Positions 20,206 to 31,654 are shown, numbered from the stretch's first letter. The stretch: DNA of 64,000 nucleotides from Ahaetulla prasina (GCF_028640845.1 NC_080543.1:1062667-1126666), one strand, 5' to 3'. Made by a program: numbers and translations. The notes: generated from the letters alone by a model not told the origin.

Positions 20206-20861
20206 TGTGACCCCCATCCTGAGGCCACCGAGGTCATCGCCTTCACGCCTCCGCTTTTGGCCCAGGGCTGGGAGATGGGCAGGGGTCACGGGCGGCAGTG
20301 GAATCAGACAGTGAGGAGGCTGGGGAGGACGATGGGCCAGTCCTGGAGTCAGGGAAGACCCAGATGAGGGCTTTGCATCAGAGGCAGAGATGGGACCAGG
20401 CCCATCTGGGAGCGATGCACAGACTCCAGAGCCTCCAGAGGTAGACAGCAGACAGGCAGAGGAACAGGAGGAGCCTGTTCCTATTGCACACATGAGAAGA
20501 GCTGCCAGAAGGCAAGAGTAGCTGAAGAAAAAAGGACGACTCAGGAGTAAGGCCTGAAGATGATTGGCCACTCCCATGAGGCTTAAAAGAGCAGCAACAA
20601 GCCGTTGGGTTTTTTGTAGAAGAGCAACATTGATTCCAGTGCTTCTTGTCAGCATCTTGAACTTTGTGGGGTTTTTGCCAAGAAAAGCCTTTGGCAGGTT
20701 GCCAAAGACAACAAAGGTTGGTGATAAGGCCCAAGAACTGTTTATGAAGAATTTGTTTTGTACTAACCTGAGAATGGATTAATTCTCAGCTGTTTTAATA
20801 AAATAAGTTTGTTCGGGACTGAATTGTGTTGGTAATCACTACTTGGGCCTCGGACACAACA
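20206..20861 (+). mobile_element. solo LTR of a retrotransposon
   Basis: Starts TGTGACCCCCATCC and ends CGGACACAACA, giving TG..CA termini. It is flanked by GGCC on both sides (20202-20205 and 20862-20865). It has a TTAAAA box near 20582 and a polyadenylation signal AATAAA at 20797-20802. One frame in its first third is acidic and serine-rich (ESDSEEAGEDDGP), like the LTR of the chromovirus at 50475, so it may belong to a related Ty3 group. An endogenous retrovirus LTR is the alternative. Confidence 0.65.
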
Positions 20862-20865
20862 GGCC

Positions 20866-21145
20866 ATGAGGTTGGGGTTTGGAGAAGACCTTGGCAGGTG
20901 GGCGGAGAATGGATAGGAATATTATAGGAATATTGTTTTTAACATGCCCAAACTGACTGAGAGAGAGTGGGGGCGCCATATAAATCTGATTGATACAGAC
21001 AGACAGACAGACAGACATGGGTGGGTGGGTGGATGAGGAGAGAGAGAGAGTTTTTTCTTGATTTTATTTATTTTATTTTGTCACACAGTATATATAAGCA
21101 TAAGCATGAAATAATTATACAATATATAAGTATGGGTATGTAATA
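20866..21145 (+). repeat. LINE tail, (GACA)n and AT-rich repeat end
   Basis: GGGCGCCATATAAATCTGATTGAT at about 20964-20990 looks like a LINE terminus. It is followed by (CAGA)n at 20997-21018, (GA)n, and an AT-rich block with TATATAAGCATAAGCATG at 21092-21110 typical of another squamate interspersed repeat. The families are not resolved. Confidence 0.4.
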
Positions 21146-21782
21146 GCTACAACCCTTCTTGGTTTCCCAAACCCAGATGCCGAGGTCCGATCAGAGCAGC
21201 CTTCTGCAACTGGACGCTCTCCGTCCTTCCGCTATATCGGAATAGAAACCTGGTGATTCGGGAGCCAGAAGTTAATCGGACCCATCTGGAGGGAGCCTCT
21301 TTGGGGATGTTTATAGCTGCCAGAGTCAGAGGCCTCCCGTTTCTCACCAGGTTCCTTCAGGGCTGCCTGGGAATCTCCCAGTCAGGCTGTTCTGGAGGAT
21401 GCCTGGCAGGCGGGGATATTCAGAGCCCCCCAGCCGGGAAGGTGGAGGAGGAACAGGGAGCAGGGAGGGGAAGGTGGGGCGGTCTCAGCTCAGGGCTGCC
21501 CCTCAAACTGGCTCCACCCACCTTGCCTCTCCTAGATGATTTGGTCCTGAGAACGGAGTCCATGGCCGTCCATCTGCAATACAAGAATAGCAGAGCTGGG
21601 GACAGCGGGGGGTGGGGGCGCTGGCTGGCCCACAAATGACATCTGTGCTCTGCCGCCAGAAGGCTGGCACTGGGCCAGGCAGGGGCAATTGTCCCCGGAA
21701 GCAAACCAGTGGTTGGCAAAGCATCCAACAGCCTGGCTGTCCCTCGTGCCATTTAGCAGGAACGGTTGAGGGTGACCAATAC
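21146..21782. other. unassigned intronic sequence
   Basis: Nothing recognised. Confidence 0.3.
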
Positions 21783-21970
21783 AAGAGAGTATTTGCAGCT
21801 CAGGGTGGAGCTGTGGGGTCCTTGGTGGTCTCTGAGCTTGGTTGTTCGCTTGCAGAGGTTTCATGACCCAACTGGGGAACATCCTCAGTGCTCAAGGGAG
21901 AGGGGCTTGCTCTCTATTTATATGCAGACGGAATGCCCTGTCAGTGCAGGCAGGGCCAGAAGGAGGGCAA
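21783..21970 (-). repeat. palindromic family A, single left arm
   Basis: GAGTATTTGCAGCTCAGGG, TCTGAGCTTGGTTGTTCGCT, then the core TTTCATGACCC..CATCCTCAGTGC and the interior TTGCTCTCTATTTATATGCA. Confidence 0.65.
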
Positions 21971-22499
21971 TTCCCACCAGGTGCAGAACTGGTTTCTTGG
22001 TCTGCCCGGGTCCCCCATCTCAAACCGGGATCTGCCAGCCCGGCCTGTGGCAGCCTTTCTCTGCAGCCGTTTGCCTTGGTGGAGCCCGCTTGGCCTGAGA
22101 TGCGTCCCTTGCACAGGCCGGGCGTTGTGTGTTGTGGTGGCTGGTGTGATTCCCAAGGCGAGGGGGTGCCTGGGCTGGCAGATCCCCCCCCCCAGGGACT
22201 CCGCTCATGCCCAGAGCCTGGAGGAGGCTGCACATTTTTATCCCCAGCGCCTTTCTGCCTGTGTCAAGAAGGCCGCATAGTTTTGTGTTGGGCTATTAAT
22301 AGACTTCTATAAATCTCCCAACAAATACAGAACTATAAATAAGAGAAAACAGAGTTTCTGGCCAGATTTTGCTCAGTTGGTGCCGCTGTTGAGGAGACGC
22401 AGCTCCTGGGATGAGCTTTGAACTTGGCTTGTGGGGTGAAGAGACCTGGAGGCCAGGAGGGGCTGGCCCACCGAGGAAGATGGCACAGCAAAATGGAGA
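21971..22499. other. unassigned intronic sequence
   Basis: GC-rich with many chance frames. Nothing recognised. Confidence 0.3.
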
Positions 22500-22691
22500 A
22501 ACAGGTTTGCCTAGTGGTTAGGGCAGTGGGGTAGAAACCAGGAGACGGAGAGTTCTAGTCCCATCTTAGGCATGAAAGCAACCTGGGTGACTTTGGTCCA
22601 GTGATGCTCACTTCAACCCACCTCACAAGGTTGTTGTGGAGGAAAGAAAGAAATTTTGTGTCTGTTGCATTGAGTTATTTATAAAAGTAAT
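22500..22691 (+). mobile_element. tRNA-derived SINE
   Basis: An RNA polymerase III A-box-like TTTGCCTAGTGGTTA (22506-22520) and B-box-like GAGTTCTAGTCC (22550-22561) are spaced as in a tRNA. They are followed by a SINE body (TTAGGCATGAAAGC, CTGGGTGACTTTGG, CACAAGGTTGTTGTGG) and a microsatellite tail. Same family, opposite strand, at 44760-44905. Confidence 0.7.
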
Positions 22692-22788
22692 AAAGGCGAA
22701 GGAAGGAAGGAAGGAAAGAGAGAGAGAGAGAGAGAAAGAAAGAGAAAGGAAGGAAGGAAGAAGGAGGGAAGGAGAGAGAGAGAGAGAG

Positions 22789-22831
<43 letters not shown>

Positions 22832-22850
22832 CAGACAGACAGACTTAACA
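22692..22850. repeat. GAAG/GA/AAAG/GACA microsatellite (SINE tail)
   Basis: About 160 bp of purine tetramers, contiguous with the SINE 3' end. Confidence 0.85.
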
Positions 22851-23350
22851 TGATTTCTGACAGCTGTCTCTGTTTTAAGGGGGTTGGCAACAACTCAGCC
22901 ACCAGGAAAGCAAGCAGATAACATGAAATTTGCAAAATCCCAACAACCCGGATGGCTCAATAGGATCCGGGCCGGTTCCTGAGCAGGCTGGGCTGCTGGT
23001 GGGCACAAAGCCTGATGGGTCCTTCTTGATTCTCCTGCTGCTGGGACCCCCAGTACAAAGAGGGAAGAACCCTAAACACCCCCATTTTTTAAAGAGCCTT
23101 GGGGAAAGGTTCAAGCACTTTGCAACTATCCCAGGAATGCAGCTCCACAAAGTTTTGGGCCGGACCGTGTTTCTCTTAGCGCCGCCGGCCCCTTTCCCTG
23201 CTTGCCAAAATATGAAGCATCGGAGACTGTTTGTCCTCCAGTGGTGCTCATGTCCAGCCTCATCACGGACAGCCTTGGGAAAGCTGTCCCAAATTTTCAG
23301 GCTCCTTATTCTTTCCTGCTCTTGTTCCCTCCTCACGGTGCATGCAATTT
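22851..23350. other. unassigned intronic sequence
   Basis: Nothing recognised. Confidence 0.3.
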
Positions 23351-23485
23351 GAGGGTCCTCAACTTACAACTGTCCATTTAGGGACCGTTACAAAGGGACT
23401 GAAAAAAAGTGACTTTTGCCTGTCCTCGCATTTACGACGGCTGCTGCATCCCCACAGTCATGTGATTTCTCTCGTTTCAAATTGA
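23351..23485 (-). mobile_element. MITE-T copy 6, one-ended fragment
   Basis: Reverse-oriented right terminus (GAGGGTCCTCAACTTACAAC) and adjoining ~110 bp. The other end is missing. Confidence 0.7.
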
Positions 23486-23910
23486 TCTAACTAGCAAATC
23501 CCAGATAACAATTTCATTTTTTTCCCCGAGTCTAGGTTTCCAGGTAGGAACAAAACTAGATATGTTCTTTTCTCCGATTAAGCCGGTTAATTTGGCCATA
23601 TCTGCTAGCTCCATCAGTTCTTAATGGGCGAATTTCTACTGTTCATTGTCTTCAAAATGGTTTGAACGCTTCATGCTTTTGAATTCTGGCGTAGGCTGTG
23701 CATGCTAGGAGGTGTTGACTCACCAAAGGTTTTCTTTTTATTATTATTATTTTCCCCCTGCTATGACTTTCCACCCACCCACCCACCCCTCCATGTGAAG
23801 TTGCAAAAGTGCATCGGGGTTTTGCATTCTCATGTACACTGTAAGATCAGGTTTTCCAATCACCCTCTCTAGAGCTCTCACCATTAAGAACAGGGGGCTC
23901 CAAGCTTCTG
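23486..23910. other. unassigned intronic sequence
   Basis: Nothing recognised. Confidence 0.3.
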
Positions 23911-24300
23911 TCCCAAAAGGCAACTGGATTGTTTTTCCTTGAAGATATTTGCCTTCTTCAATTCTGATTGAATGGTGGAGGGTGGAAGGATTTATATTCC
24001 ATGCAGTCCTCTGGGGGTTAGCGCTCTCTCTGAGAATTGTTGAGGCCACTTAGAGGTCTCTCTGTGACCTGAATAGTGCAAATGGGTGTGGAACCTTCTT
24101 GGATAAATCTCCAAGCAGCCTCAATGGCTCTCAGAAGGAGCACAAAAGACCAGATGACTGCGAGGAATATAAATCTTTCCATCTTCCACCTTTCAGTCAG
24201 AACCGAAGAAGCTTCTTGGATGAGAAATGAAATGTCTTTAAGGGAAAAAAATTCCAGTTGCCTCTTGAAAAAGCACCTCTGGAATGGCTGGGAACCTCCA
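23911..24300. mobile_element. palindromic family B, copy 3, both arms
   Basis: Left arm AAAAGGCAACTGGA..TTTTCCTTGAAGATATTTGCC at about 23915-23955. Right arm GAAGAAGCTTCTTGGATGAG, AAATGAAATGTCTTTAAGGG and CCAGTTGCCTCTTG at 24205-24270. A ~240-bp interior separates the arms, so this copy is longer than copy 1 and shows that arms flank a unique core. Confidence 0.55.
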
Positions 24301-24305
24301 TAGAT

Positions 24306-24376
24306 ATTTAAGACTTGTGGACTTCAACTGTTGGAAGTCTATAAGTCTTAAAGTTGCCAAGATTAGAGATCTTTGA
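24306..24376. mobile_element. hAT-P remnant
   Basis: AAGACTTGTGGACTTCAACTG and its complement TAAGTCTTAAAGTTGCCAAG, shortened. Confidence 0.5.
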
Positions 24377-24599
24377 GTAAGAACACAAGAGCCTGGCTGG
24401 GCCCAAGGTCCGTCTGGATGCCTTTGGAGGACTCATAAGCTTGGAGCAGAGAGTGAGGAGCTCCTTTCTCCTGTGGCTTTCCCTCCACCAGTATTTTGGG
24501 CCAATATTTGGACAGGATTCCGAAGGCAGAAACTTGTCTGTCTTGTATATGCTGCATTCAGGAGTGGCTCTTGCTGATATACAGAAAATTATGGAAATG

Positions 24600-25080
24600 C
24601 AACAAAGCATCTAAAAAAGATGCTGAGACTCTAGAAAGAGTGCAGAGAAGAGCAACAAAGATGATGAGGGGACTGGAGGCTAAAACATATGAAGAACGGT
24701 TGCAAGAACTCGGTATGTCTAGTTTAATGAAAAGAAGGACTAGGGGAGACATGATAGCAGTCTTCCAAAATCTCAGGGGTTGCCCCAAAGAAGAGGGAGT
24801 CAAGCTATTCTCCAAAGCACCTGAGGGTAGAACAAGAAGCAACGGATGGAAACTCATCAAGGAGAGAAGCAAGCTGGAACTAAGGAGAAAATTCCTGACA
24901 GTGAGGACGATTACCGGTGGAACAGAAGTTGCCTGCAGAAGTTGTGAGTGCTCCATCACTGGAGGTTTTTAAGAAGAGGCTGGACAGTCACTTGTCCAGA
25001 ATGGCATTGGGTCTCCTGCTTCAACAGTGGGTTGGACTAGAAGACCTCCGAGGTCCCTTCCAACTCTGTTATTCTATTAT
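24600..25080 (+). mobile_element. CR1-like LINE fragment with ORF2 C-terminus
   Basis: Codes for ETLERVQRRATKMMRGLEAK, YEERLQELGMSSLMKRRTRG, FQNLRGCPKEEGVKLFSK and LELRRKFLTVRTI, then the 3' UTR GTTGGACTAGAAGACCTCCG. One frameshift precedes LEVFKKRLDSHL. Confidence 0.85.
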
Positions 25081-25467
25081 CCATAACAGAAATAGGAGTC
25101 CAGAGTCCACTGGAAATAGGCGTCAATAAATTTAAATAAATAACATTAACAAGAATAACAATTATGTAAAGTAAACAAGTGATAGCTTCAGATAAAACAT
25201 GCAAATGGGAACTGGGTGTCAATGCATACGCTAATGCCTTTCCAACAGATTCCAGTTTTTAATAACTTGGGAAAAGTCTGCTCAGAAGAGGGGGGCCTTC
25301 AGGTTGGGGGGTTGAGACTGATTGGAGATGGTTGCCTGGCTAGTGTGGTATCCGGGAGGGGGAGGGTCTCCTCCCCACAGGGCAAAGAGGCAGCGGAGCT
25401 CAGGAGGTCTGGTGGGCAGCAAGAGAGCAAGGACGGAGCCTCCCTAGCACTACACGGACTAGACAGC
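25081..25467. other. unassigned intronic sequence
   Basis: Nothing recognised. Confidence 0.3.
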
Positions 25468-25776
25468 TAGTCCTCGACATACAACGGTATGTTTAGTGAC
25501 TGTTTAAAATTATAACAGCACTGAAAAAACTGACATGATACTTGTGACCGTTGCAGCATCCCTGGGATCACGTGATCCAAATTCAGATGCTTGGCAACTG
25601 ACTCATATTTATGATGGTCGCACCGTCCCAGGGTCAAGTGATTCCCCTTTTGCGACCTGACGAGCCAAGTCAATCGGGCCAAGAGAGGTTGTAAAATGGG
25701 GCAGAAGAAAACTCCCTTAACAAATGTCATATTTAGCAAACAGATTTGGGGCTCCAATGTGTCGAGGACTAACTGT
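25468..25776 (-). mobile_element. MITE-T copy 7, reverse orientation
   Basis: GCTAGTCCTCGACATACAAC at the left, GTGTCGAGGACTAACTG at the right, with internal landmarks reversed (CAGCATCCCTGGGATCACGT). Confidence 0.75.
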
Positions 25777-25961
25777 CACTGGTTTAAATAAATAAATGAG
25801 GAGGAGGAGGAGGGCAAGCAAGCAAGAACCGTTCTAGGTTAGGAGGGGAAGCTGTTCAGTGAGGAAGGGATTGGCGGGGGGGTGGGTGGGAATTGGACAC
25901 TTAATGTGTGCATGGGACACTTCGCTTCAGTGTAGCTGTGCTTTTTTATATGTGTGGGAGA

Positions 25962-26250
25962 GGTCTTCTGATCCAACCTTCACCTCAAGCAGGAAACCAC
26001 TAGACCATTTCAGACAAATCAACTAACCAAAGAGAGAAGCAGCCTAGAACCAAGGAGAAATTTCCTGACAGTGAGAACAATTAACCAGTGGAACAGAAGT
26101 TGCTTCCAGAAGTTGTGAAGGCTTCAAGACTGGAGGTTTTTAAGAAGATGTTGAACAACCATTTGTCTGGAATGGTCTAGGGTTTCCTGCAAGAAGAAGG
26201 CTTTGGACTAGACTAGAAGGCCTCCACGCTCCCTTCCAGCTGTGTTTTTC
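25962..26250 (+). mobile_element. CR1-like LINE fragment
   Basis: AGAGAGAAGCAGCCTAGAAC, TCCTGACAGTGAGAACAATT and CTCCCTTCCAGCTGTG. The first ~50 bp are in the reverse sense (GGTCTTCTGATCCAACCTTC), so two fragments meet here. Confidence 0.7.
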
Positions 26251-26254
26251 TATT

Positions 26255-26560
26255 CTATTTTAAACGGGTGGTCCAATCCCTTCTTGAAAACCTCCAGGAA
26301 TGGAGCACTCACAACTTCTGGAGTCCAGCCATTCCACTGGTTACTTGTCAGGACATTCCTCCTTAGTTCCAGGTTGCTTCTTTCCTTGGTCAACTTCCAT
26401 CCGTTGCTGCTTCTGCTGCCTTCGGGGGCTTTGGAGAATATGTTGACCGCCCCTCTTCTCTGTGGAAGACCCCCAGTCCTTATTTTCATTAAACGAGGCA
26501 TACCCAATTCCTGCAACCGTTCTTCGTATGTTGTAACCGCCCTCTGCAAAAACAACAGTG
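26255..26560 (-). mobile_element. CR1-like LINE fragment with ORF2 C-terminus, inverted to its neighbour
   Basis: - strand frame 26250-26570 gives RLQELGMPRLMKIRTGGLPQ, KAPEGSRSSNGWKLTKERSN and LEVFKKGLDHPFK. It faces the + strand copy ending at 26250. Confidence 0.75.
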
Positions 26561-27217
26561 TCCTGTGCAAATCGGTATGAAGACACGCTACCCGTTACAC
26601 CCGCAGTTGGGGAGAGCCAGGCCGGCTTGCTTGAGTCGGATGCTTGCCAGAAGAACGGTGCTGGGAAAAATAACCGCAAAGTAGGAATCTTCGTGTTCGA
26701 AGTGTGGTTGTGCCCACCGTCCGGCCTGTTTCTTTCTCGGCCTGCCTTCCTTCTCCAGATGGTTCCTGCGGAGCCGTTTAGCCAGTCAGGGGGCACTTGA
26801 GGCTGTCCAGGGAAGTGGCCTTCCTTTGTGCCCCTTCCTGATAACGCAAAGGAGAATGCCTGGCTTTGCTCCAGCGGTTTCTGACGTTGGCATGGTGCAC
26901 GCTGGGTGAGGCTGGCATTTTCCCCCTAGGAGACACGAAGGCAGCCTTGCTCCTGCTTTGGCTGGCCTCAAGTCAGTTGGCCTTTCCCAGCCAGCCTCTT
27001 CCGTCATCCCTAGCAGCCCAGCCTCCTGTGGAATACATAAAACAATTCAGAGGGTGGGCTCAGGGAGGGGGGGGGTCTCTGATGCTTCCTGGAGCAGCCG
27101 TACGTATTTATGGGCACGTACAGCAAATTTGCCATTTGGATTCATTGTGATGTTGATCCTTAGTTGTTTCTCTGCTTTACCTCCAGTGGCATTTTTAACT
27201 TGGCATCTTTATGAGCG
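26561..27217. other. unassigned intronic sequence
   Basis: Nothing recognised. Confidence 0.3.
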
Positions 27218-27612
27218 TAAAATCCTAGGGCTGGAAGGGAACTTGAAGGTCTTCTAGCCAACCCTCTGCTCAAGGCAGGAGACTTTATTCCATCCGGTCA
27301 AATGGTTGTCCAATCTCTTTTTTAAAACTTCTAGTGTTGTGGAGCGCCACAACTTTCTGGAGGCAAGAAGTCCCACCGGTTAATTGTCCTCACTGTCTGG
27401 AAGTTTCTCCTTAATTCCAGGTTGCTTCTCTCCTTGATGCGTTTCCATCTGTTGCTTCTTCAGGGGCTTTGGAGAAGAGGGGGGCCCTCTTCCCCCTCCC
27501 TGTGGCAAGGCCTCAGATACGGGAAGACTGCTATTGTGTCACCCCTCGTCCTTCTCTTCGTTAGACTCGACCTACCCAATTCCTACAACCGTTCTTCCTA
27601 GGCTTTATCCTC
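27218..27612 (-). mobile_element. CR1-like LINE 3' fragment
   Basis: GGGCTGGAAGGGAACTTGAA, TTAATTGTCCTCACTGTCTGG and TACCCAATTCCTACAACCGT. Confidence 0.75.
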
Positions 27613-27617
27613 CAGAC

Positions 27618-27883
27618 CAGAGTTCCCCAAAGTTTCCGGCTTTGCGGACCAGTGGGGGTGGGGGAGAGGGGGATGGTTCTGCATGAGTGGACAGCAAGCG
27701 TGCATGTGGGCAGCTCTATTTGTGTCCGTGGCTTGCACGCACATCTGCAGCTCACTTAAGTGGAGTACGTGTGTGCTAACCCACTGCTCATGTAAGTGAG
27801 GATGCATATGGGTGTACATGGTTGCCGGCCGTGTCCGCAGCCCTGTTGCACACCCCTCACAGCCCACCCGTTGGGGACCCCTG
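27618..27883. mobile_element. hAT-type element
   Basis: Left end CAGAGTTCCCCAAAGTTTCC followed by GCGGACCAGTGGGGG, right end GTTGGGGACCCCTG. These inverted ends match the CAGGGGTCCCCAA-type hAT terminus. The flanks match poorly (CTCCAGAC and CCCAGGAC), so the duplication is uncertain. Confidence 0.55.
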
Positions 27884-27944
27884 CCCAGGACCCTTTACAG
27901 GAAGGCTTCGGCTTCGGCTTCAAACCACAAGGGCACTAAGAAAG

Positions 27945-28203
27945 CGGCTTATGGCCGTTGCAGCATCCCCACCGTCCCGTGATCAAAATTCAGACCCTTG
28001 GCAACTTATGACCCTCGCGGTTTCCCGGGGTCACTCGATCCTGTTTTGTGACCTTCTGACCAGCAGAGTCAATGGGGAAGCCAGATTCACTTAACAACCG
28101 TGGCGAGAAAGGTCGTAAAAATGAGGCAAACCTCACAACCACTGTTTCGCTTAGCAACCAAACCTTTGGGCTCAGTTGTGGTCGTAAGTGGAGGACTAGC
28201 TGC
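27945..28203 (-). mobile_element. MITE-T copy 8, reverse orientation, one end missing
   Basis: Reverse-order landmarks (GTTGCAGCATCCCCACCG, CCAGATTCACTTAACAACCG) and the terminus GTAAGTGGAGGACTAGCTG. Confidence 0.75.
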
Positions 28204-28740
28204 GTATGGCAAGGCCAAGCATGGCATGCCATACGCTAACTAAGCAGGCCGCAAAAGTGACGGTGGGAGAATTGTACTTTCAGACTTGCCAGATTATTGT
28301 CGGCCGGCTGCAGGAGCGATTGGCAAGCGGAGTCCTTCGGTGGCCCCCCAGGGCATCCAGTTGTGAGCGGCTTCTGCAGTTTCGGGAGAATCAGCCACCT
28401 GCAGCTGCCCCGGCCACGCTTCCTCCCCCTGCTCCTTCGAGCGTGCCCAGGGTGACTCACCCGGCTGAGCCGGTCTTCCGCTGGCACCTGCGCGGGCAGG
28501 AGGTGGGCGGCGTTCGTAGCCTCTGACTCATCTGGGCGCTTTTGGCTTTGCACACTCAGCTGGCAGAGCTCGGAGGCTGAGCGGAGGGGAGGGGAGGGGA
28601 GGGGAGGCATTGCAGGGGTCCAGGTTGAAGCCCTGCCAGCCGGCAGTGTGTGTGTTTGAGTTGGAGGGGGTCCTGAGGAAATGCGGGTCTGAAACCCGAG
28701 AAGAGGGAGGGCCCTTGACGGGCTGCTCAGATTCTGGGCT
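28204..28740. other. STIM1: unassigned GC-rich block upstream of STIM1 exon 2
   Basis: GC- and CpG-richer than the flanks, with a (GGGGA)n-like run at 28582-28606. It has no recognised exon, TIR or LINE text. It could be regulatory, but the sequence alone does not show this. Confidence 0.3.
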
Positions 28741-28901
28741 GGAAGCCAGATTCACTTAATGACCATGTTACTAACTTAACAACTGCAGTGATTCACTTAA
28801 CAAATGTGGCAAGAAAGGTTGCAAAATGGGGCCTTTACAACTGTCTCATTTAGCAACATAAATTTTGGGCTCAATTGTGATCGTAACTTGAGGACTACCT
28901 G
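28741..28901 (-). mobile_element. MITE-T copy 9, reverse orientation, half copy
   Basis: CCAGATTCACTTAATGACC to CTTGAGGACTACCTG, followed by TA. It ends about 100 bp before STIM1 exon 2. Confidence 0.8.
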
Positions 28902-28980
28902 TACAAATAAAATACTATTAAAAATACAAATACTTGACCCTCGATTTGGGGGTCCTTTCACTTTTCCCAGGTGTTTCTAA

Positions 28981-29205
<225 letters not shown>

Positions 29206-29278
29206 TAGATGGATGGGCCGGGAGGTGCTCAGCGGAAGCTGGCAAACAGAATCTGGTCTGCTTCTGGGATAAGGGACC

Positions 29279-29670
29279 AGAATAGAGAATAGAGAATAGA
29301 GATAGAATTCTTTATTGGCCAAGTATAATTGGACACTCAAGGAATTTGTCTCTGGTGCAGAAGTTCACAGAGTACATATAAAAAGCAAGTGATAGGTCAA
29401 AGAGCATAAATCATAGTTACAATCATTAATCAGAAGTTACAAACAACAACTGATAGATCGTAAAATTCCAGTGGGAGGAGGATAGTAGGGAAGATGGGAA
29501 ATGAGAGGGTGCTGTGGGAATTAAGCATTCAGCAGAGGGACGACACGGAGGAAAAAACCTTTATGTCCGGTGGTTTTGGCATTCAGGGCCCTATAGCGGG
29601 GTCCCAAGGGGAGAAGCTGAAACAGTTTACATCCAGGACGTGAGGGGCCTGCAGATATTTCCTCAGCCCT
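29279..29670 (-). mobile_element. CR1 LINE 3' end
   Basis: GAATAGAGAATAGAGA at the tail, then TTTATTGGCCAAGTATAATT and CAAGGAATTTGTCTCTGG, then ~300 bp of 3' region reading back toward ORF2. It starts about 145 bp after exon 2. Confidence 0.75.
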
Positions 29671-30245
29671 CTTTCTGGATCGTTCATTGGAAGGCAGGCT
29701 GGCTGCCATGTTTTTTTCCTGCAGTCCTAATTATCCGTTGAAGTATGTGCCTGTCCTGTTTGGTTGCAGTGCCAAACCAGACATTGAGTTTTTATGGATT
29801 CTTTCTGATTTGAGAATCTTGGAAATGGTGATCCTGGGGTATCTCTGCACACTCGGCTTGCCATTCCCAACTGGGGCTGGGGCTCAGCCTCGCCTGTCCT
29901 GCCCTGCTCTGGTCTCCACATGGAAAATGTTGACCTCTCTAAGCCAACAAGACAATCCTCTTCCGCCTGGCCACCTGCTGCATTCCCTCTCAGGAAGTGG
30001 CAATTCAGCGGCTCTTTCCACCCGGCGGCTGGCACCCCTTGCAGGGGAGAGCAGGAAAGCAGTGTGGAAAAACCAGGCTCCCTCTTGATCCCTCGAGGAC
30101 CAGTCGATTCACTTAAGAAGAGCCTCCATAAAATACCAAATGCCACATTTGCTCAGTATAGTTTCTCAGCCTCTTTACACCTTTAGAAAGCGTCCTTGTG
30201 CAGAGTCATGCTGACTTACATAAAAGCTCATACATCCATATCATT
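29671..30245. other. unassigned intron 2 sequence
   Basis: Nothing recognised. Confidence 0.3.
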
Positions 30246-30365
30246 TCCTATACTGGAAGTTTTCAAGAAGAGATTGGAAGGCCGTTCGTCTGAAATGGCA
30301 TAGGTTTTTCTCCTTGAGCCGAAGGTAGGATTAGATGACCTCCAGGGTCCCTCCCAACTCTCTTG
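30246..30365 (+). mobile_element. CR1-like LINE 3' fragment
   Basis: CTGGAAGTTTTCAAGAAGAG, then GATTAGATGACCTCCAGGG and TCCCTCCCAACTCTC. Confidence 0.7.
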
Positions 30366-30530
30366 TACTGCATTTCATCCCAAAAGCATTTGCTTTTTCA
30401 TTGCTTTTAATTTTAATACGTTTCACACTCTCCTGGAAATTCTTTGTTTATCCCTCTTCACCCATTTCTAAAACAAACGTTACTTCCATCAAAGTTGCTC
30501 TTCTTTTGCAAGGAAGGCAAAACAAGGCAA

Positions 30531-30652
30531 CCCAGAGCAGCCTTTGTCAACCCTGGCAACTTTCAGGTGGGTGGGGTTTAGTTCCCAGCATGGCTGTCTG
30601 GGGAATTCTGGGAGTTGAAGTCCACACGTCTTAAAGTTGCAAAGGTTGAGAG
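30531..30652. mobile_element. hAT-P related palindromic MITE
   Basis: Left end CAGCCTTTGTCAACCCTGGC, right end GCAAAGGTTGAG. The interior GAATTCTGGGAGTTGAAGTC is shared with hAT-P, with a different terminal subtype. Confidence 0.65.
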
Positions 30653-30744
30653 AGAATCCCATCTATTCGTCATTGGTGTTTGAAGTGCTGCATCCAGTGC
30701 TGAAGATTTCACGTAGGTGAAAAGACGTATGATATCCATCGTAA

Positions 30745-30990
30745 AGAATATTTGCAGCTCAGGGTTGAACTGTGAGGGTCCTTAGTGCTCTCGGAGCTTG
30801 GTTGTTTTCTTGCAGACGTCTCATGACCCACCTAGGGAACATCATCAGTGCTGGAAGGGAGTGGAGTTTGCAGAGTGGAGGAAGGAGAAGGCGAAGAGAG
30901 GAGGAGGAGGAGGACTGTGAGGTCCGTGGAGCTCTTTGAACTTGCAAACATTTCATGACCCAACTAGGGAACGTCATCGATGACCGAGAG
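30745..30990 (-). repeat. palindromic family A, two left arms
   Basis: Cores near 30822 (GTCTCATGACCCACCTAGGG..CATCATCAGTGC) and 30950. They are separated by a GGAGGA block at 30898-30915. Confidence 0.65.
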
Positions 30991-31654
30991 GATAAATGCT
31001 TGTGGGTCTGGAAACAAGAGGAGAAAAGACCCTCGGAAGGGCATGGCAGAGCAGAGGGTCAAGCGCAGGGCCTCGGAGGATGGCCCCACCCCTCCGTTAG
31101 AGCAGCTCAGCTGTGGAACCGATGCGCAAAGGAGCTTTTGATTTCGTTTTTGCGGGATGTGACGAAACTCTCGGTTGGCAGCCATCAATCCGGGATGCTT
31201 TCATTTTGAATTTGCGCACTAAATCAGGCAGGGAGACATGTTGGCTTAAATGGACTCTCCCAACTCCGGAGTCTATATTTAGGTTTGGTTCTCTTTGCTG
31301 AAAGCTTGGCCAAGGGCTGGGAGAGCAATTTCCAGTCCTGTTCCTCCCAGGTGCGTCAGCAGAGCGCCTGGTGCCTTTAAACCTGCCCTTCCGGTTCTGC
31401 CTTCTGGCCTGGCAAGGCATTTCATGGCAACAAGCCCTTGCCTGCTGGAGCGTGTGTTTTCTCCCCGGGGGGGGGGGGGAGAGGTGCTGCACGTATGTTT
31501 CTCCCCCCTCCCGGTCTCCTCAAGTGGCTGGAGGGCAGTTTCCCAGAGGAATCGCCTTCTCTTGGGCACAGCTAAGCTTGCCATTGATATACACTCAGAG
31601 AAGGAGCTGGGGGTCTCCAAGGCAGAGAGAGTCTTTTGTGGGGGTCTCCTGGGT
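30991..31654. other. unassigned intron 2 sequence
   Basis: A G-run occurs at 31469-31480. No gene or repeat end is recognised. Confidence 0.3.

Noticed and set aside
19659..20210. 183-residue + strand frame
   Set aside because: No recognisable domain, no splice context, and the opposite strand is similarly open; treated as chance in GC-rich DNA.
22500..22570. Functional tRNA gene
   Set aside because: A- and B-box-like motifs are present, but no cloverleaf with acceptor stem closes, and the body continues into a SINE tail.
28206..28526. Possible STIM1 exon 1 (signal peptide)
   Set aside because: No hydrophobic signal-peptide run and no donor leaving a single G in phase with the exon 2 start; exon 1 is expected far upstream.
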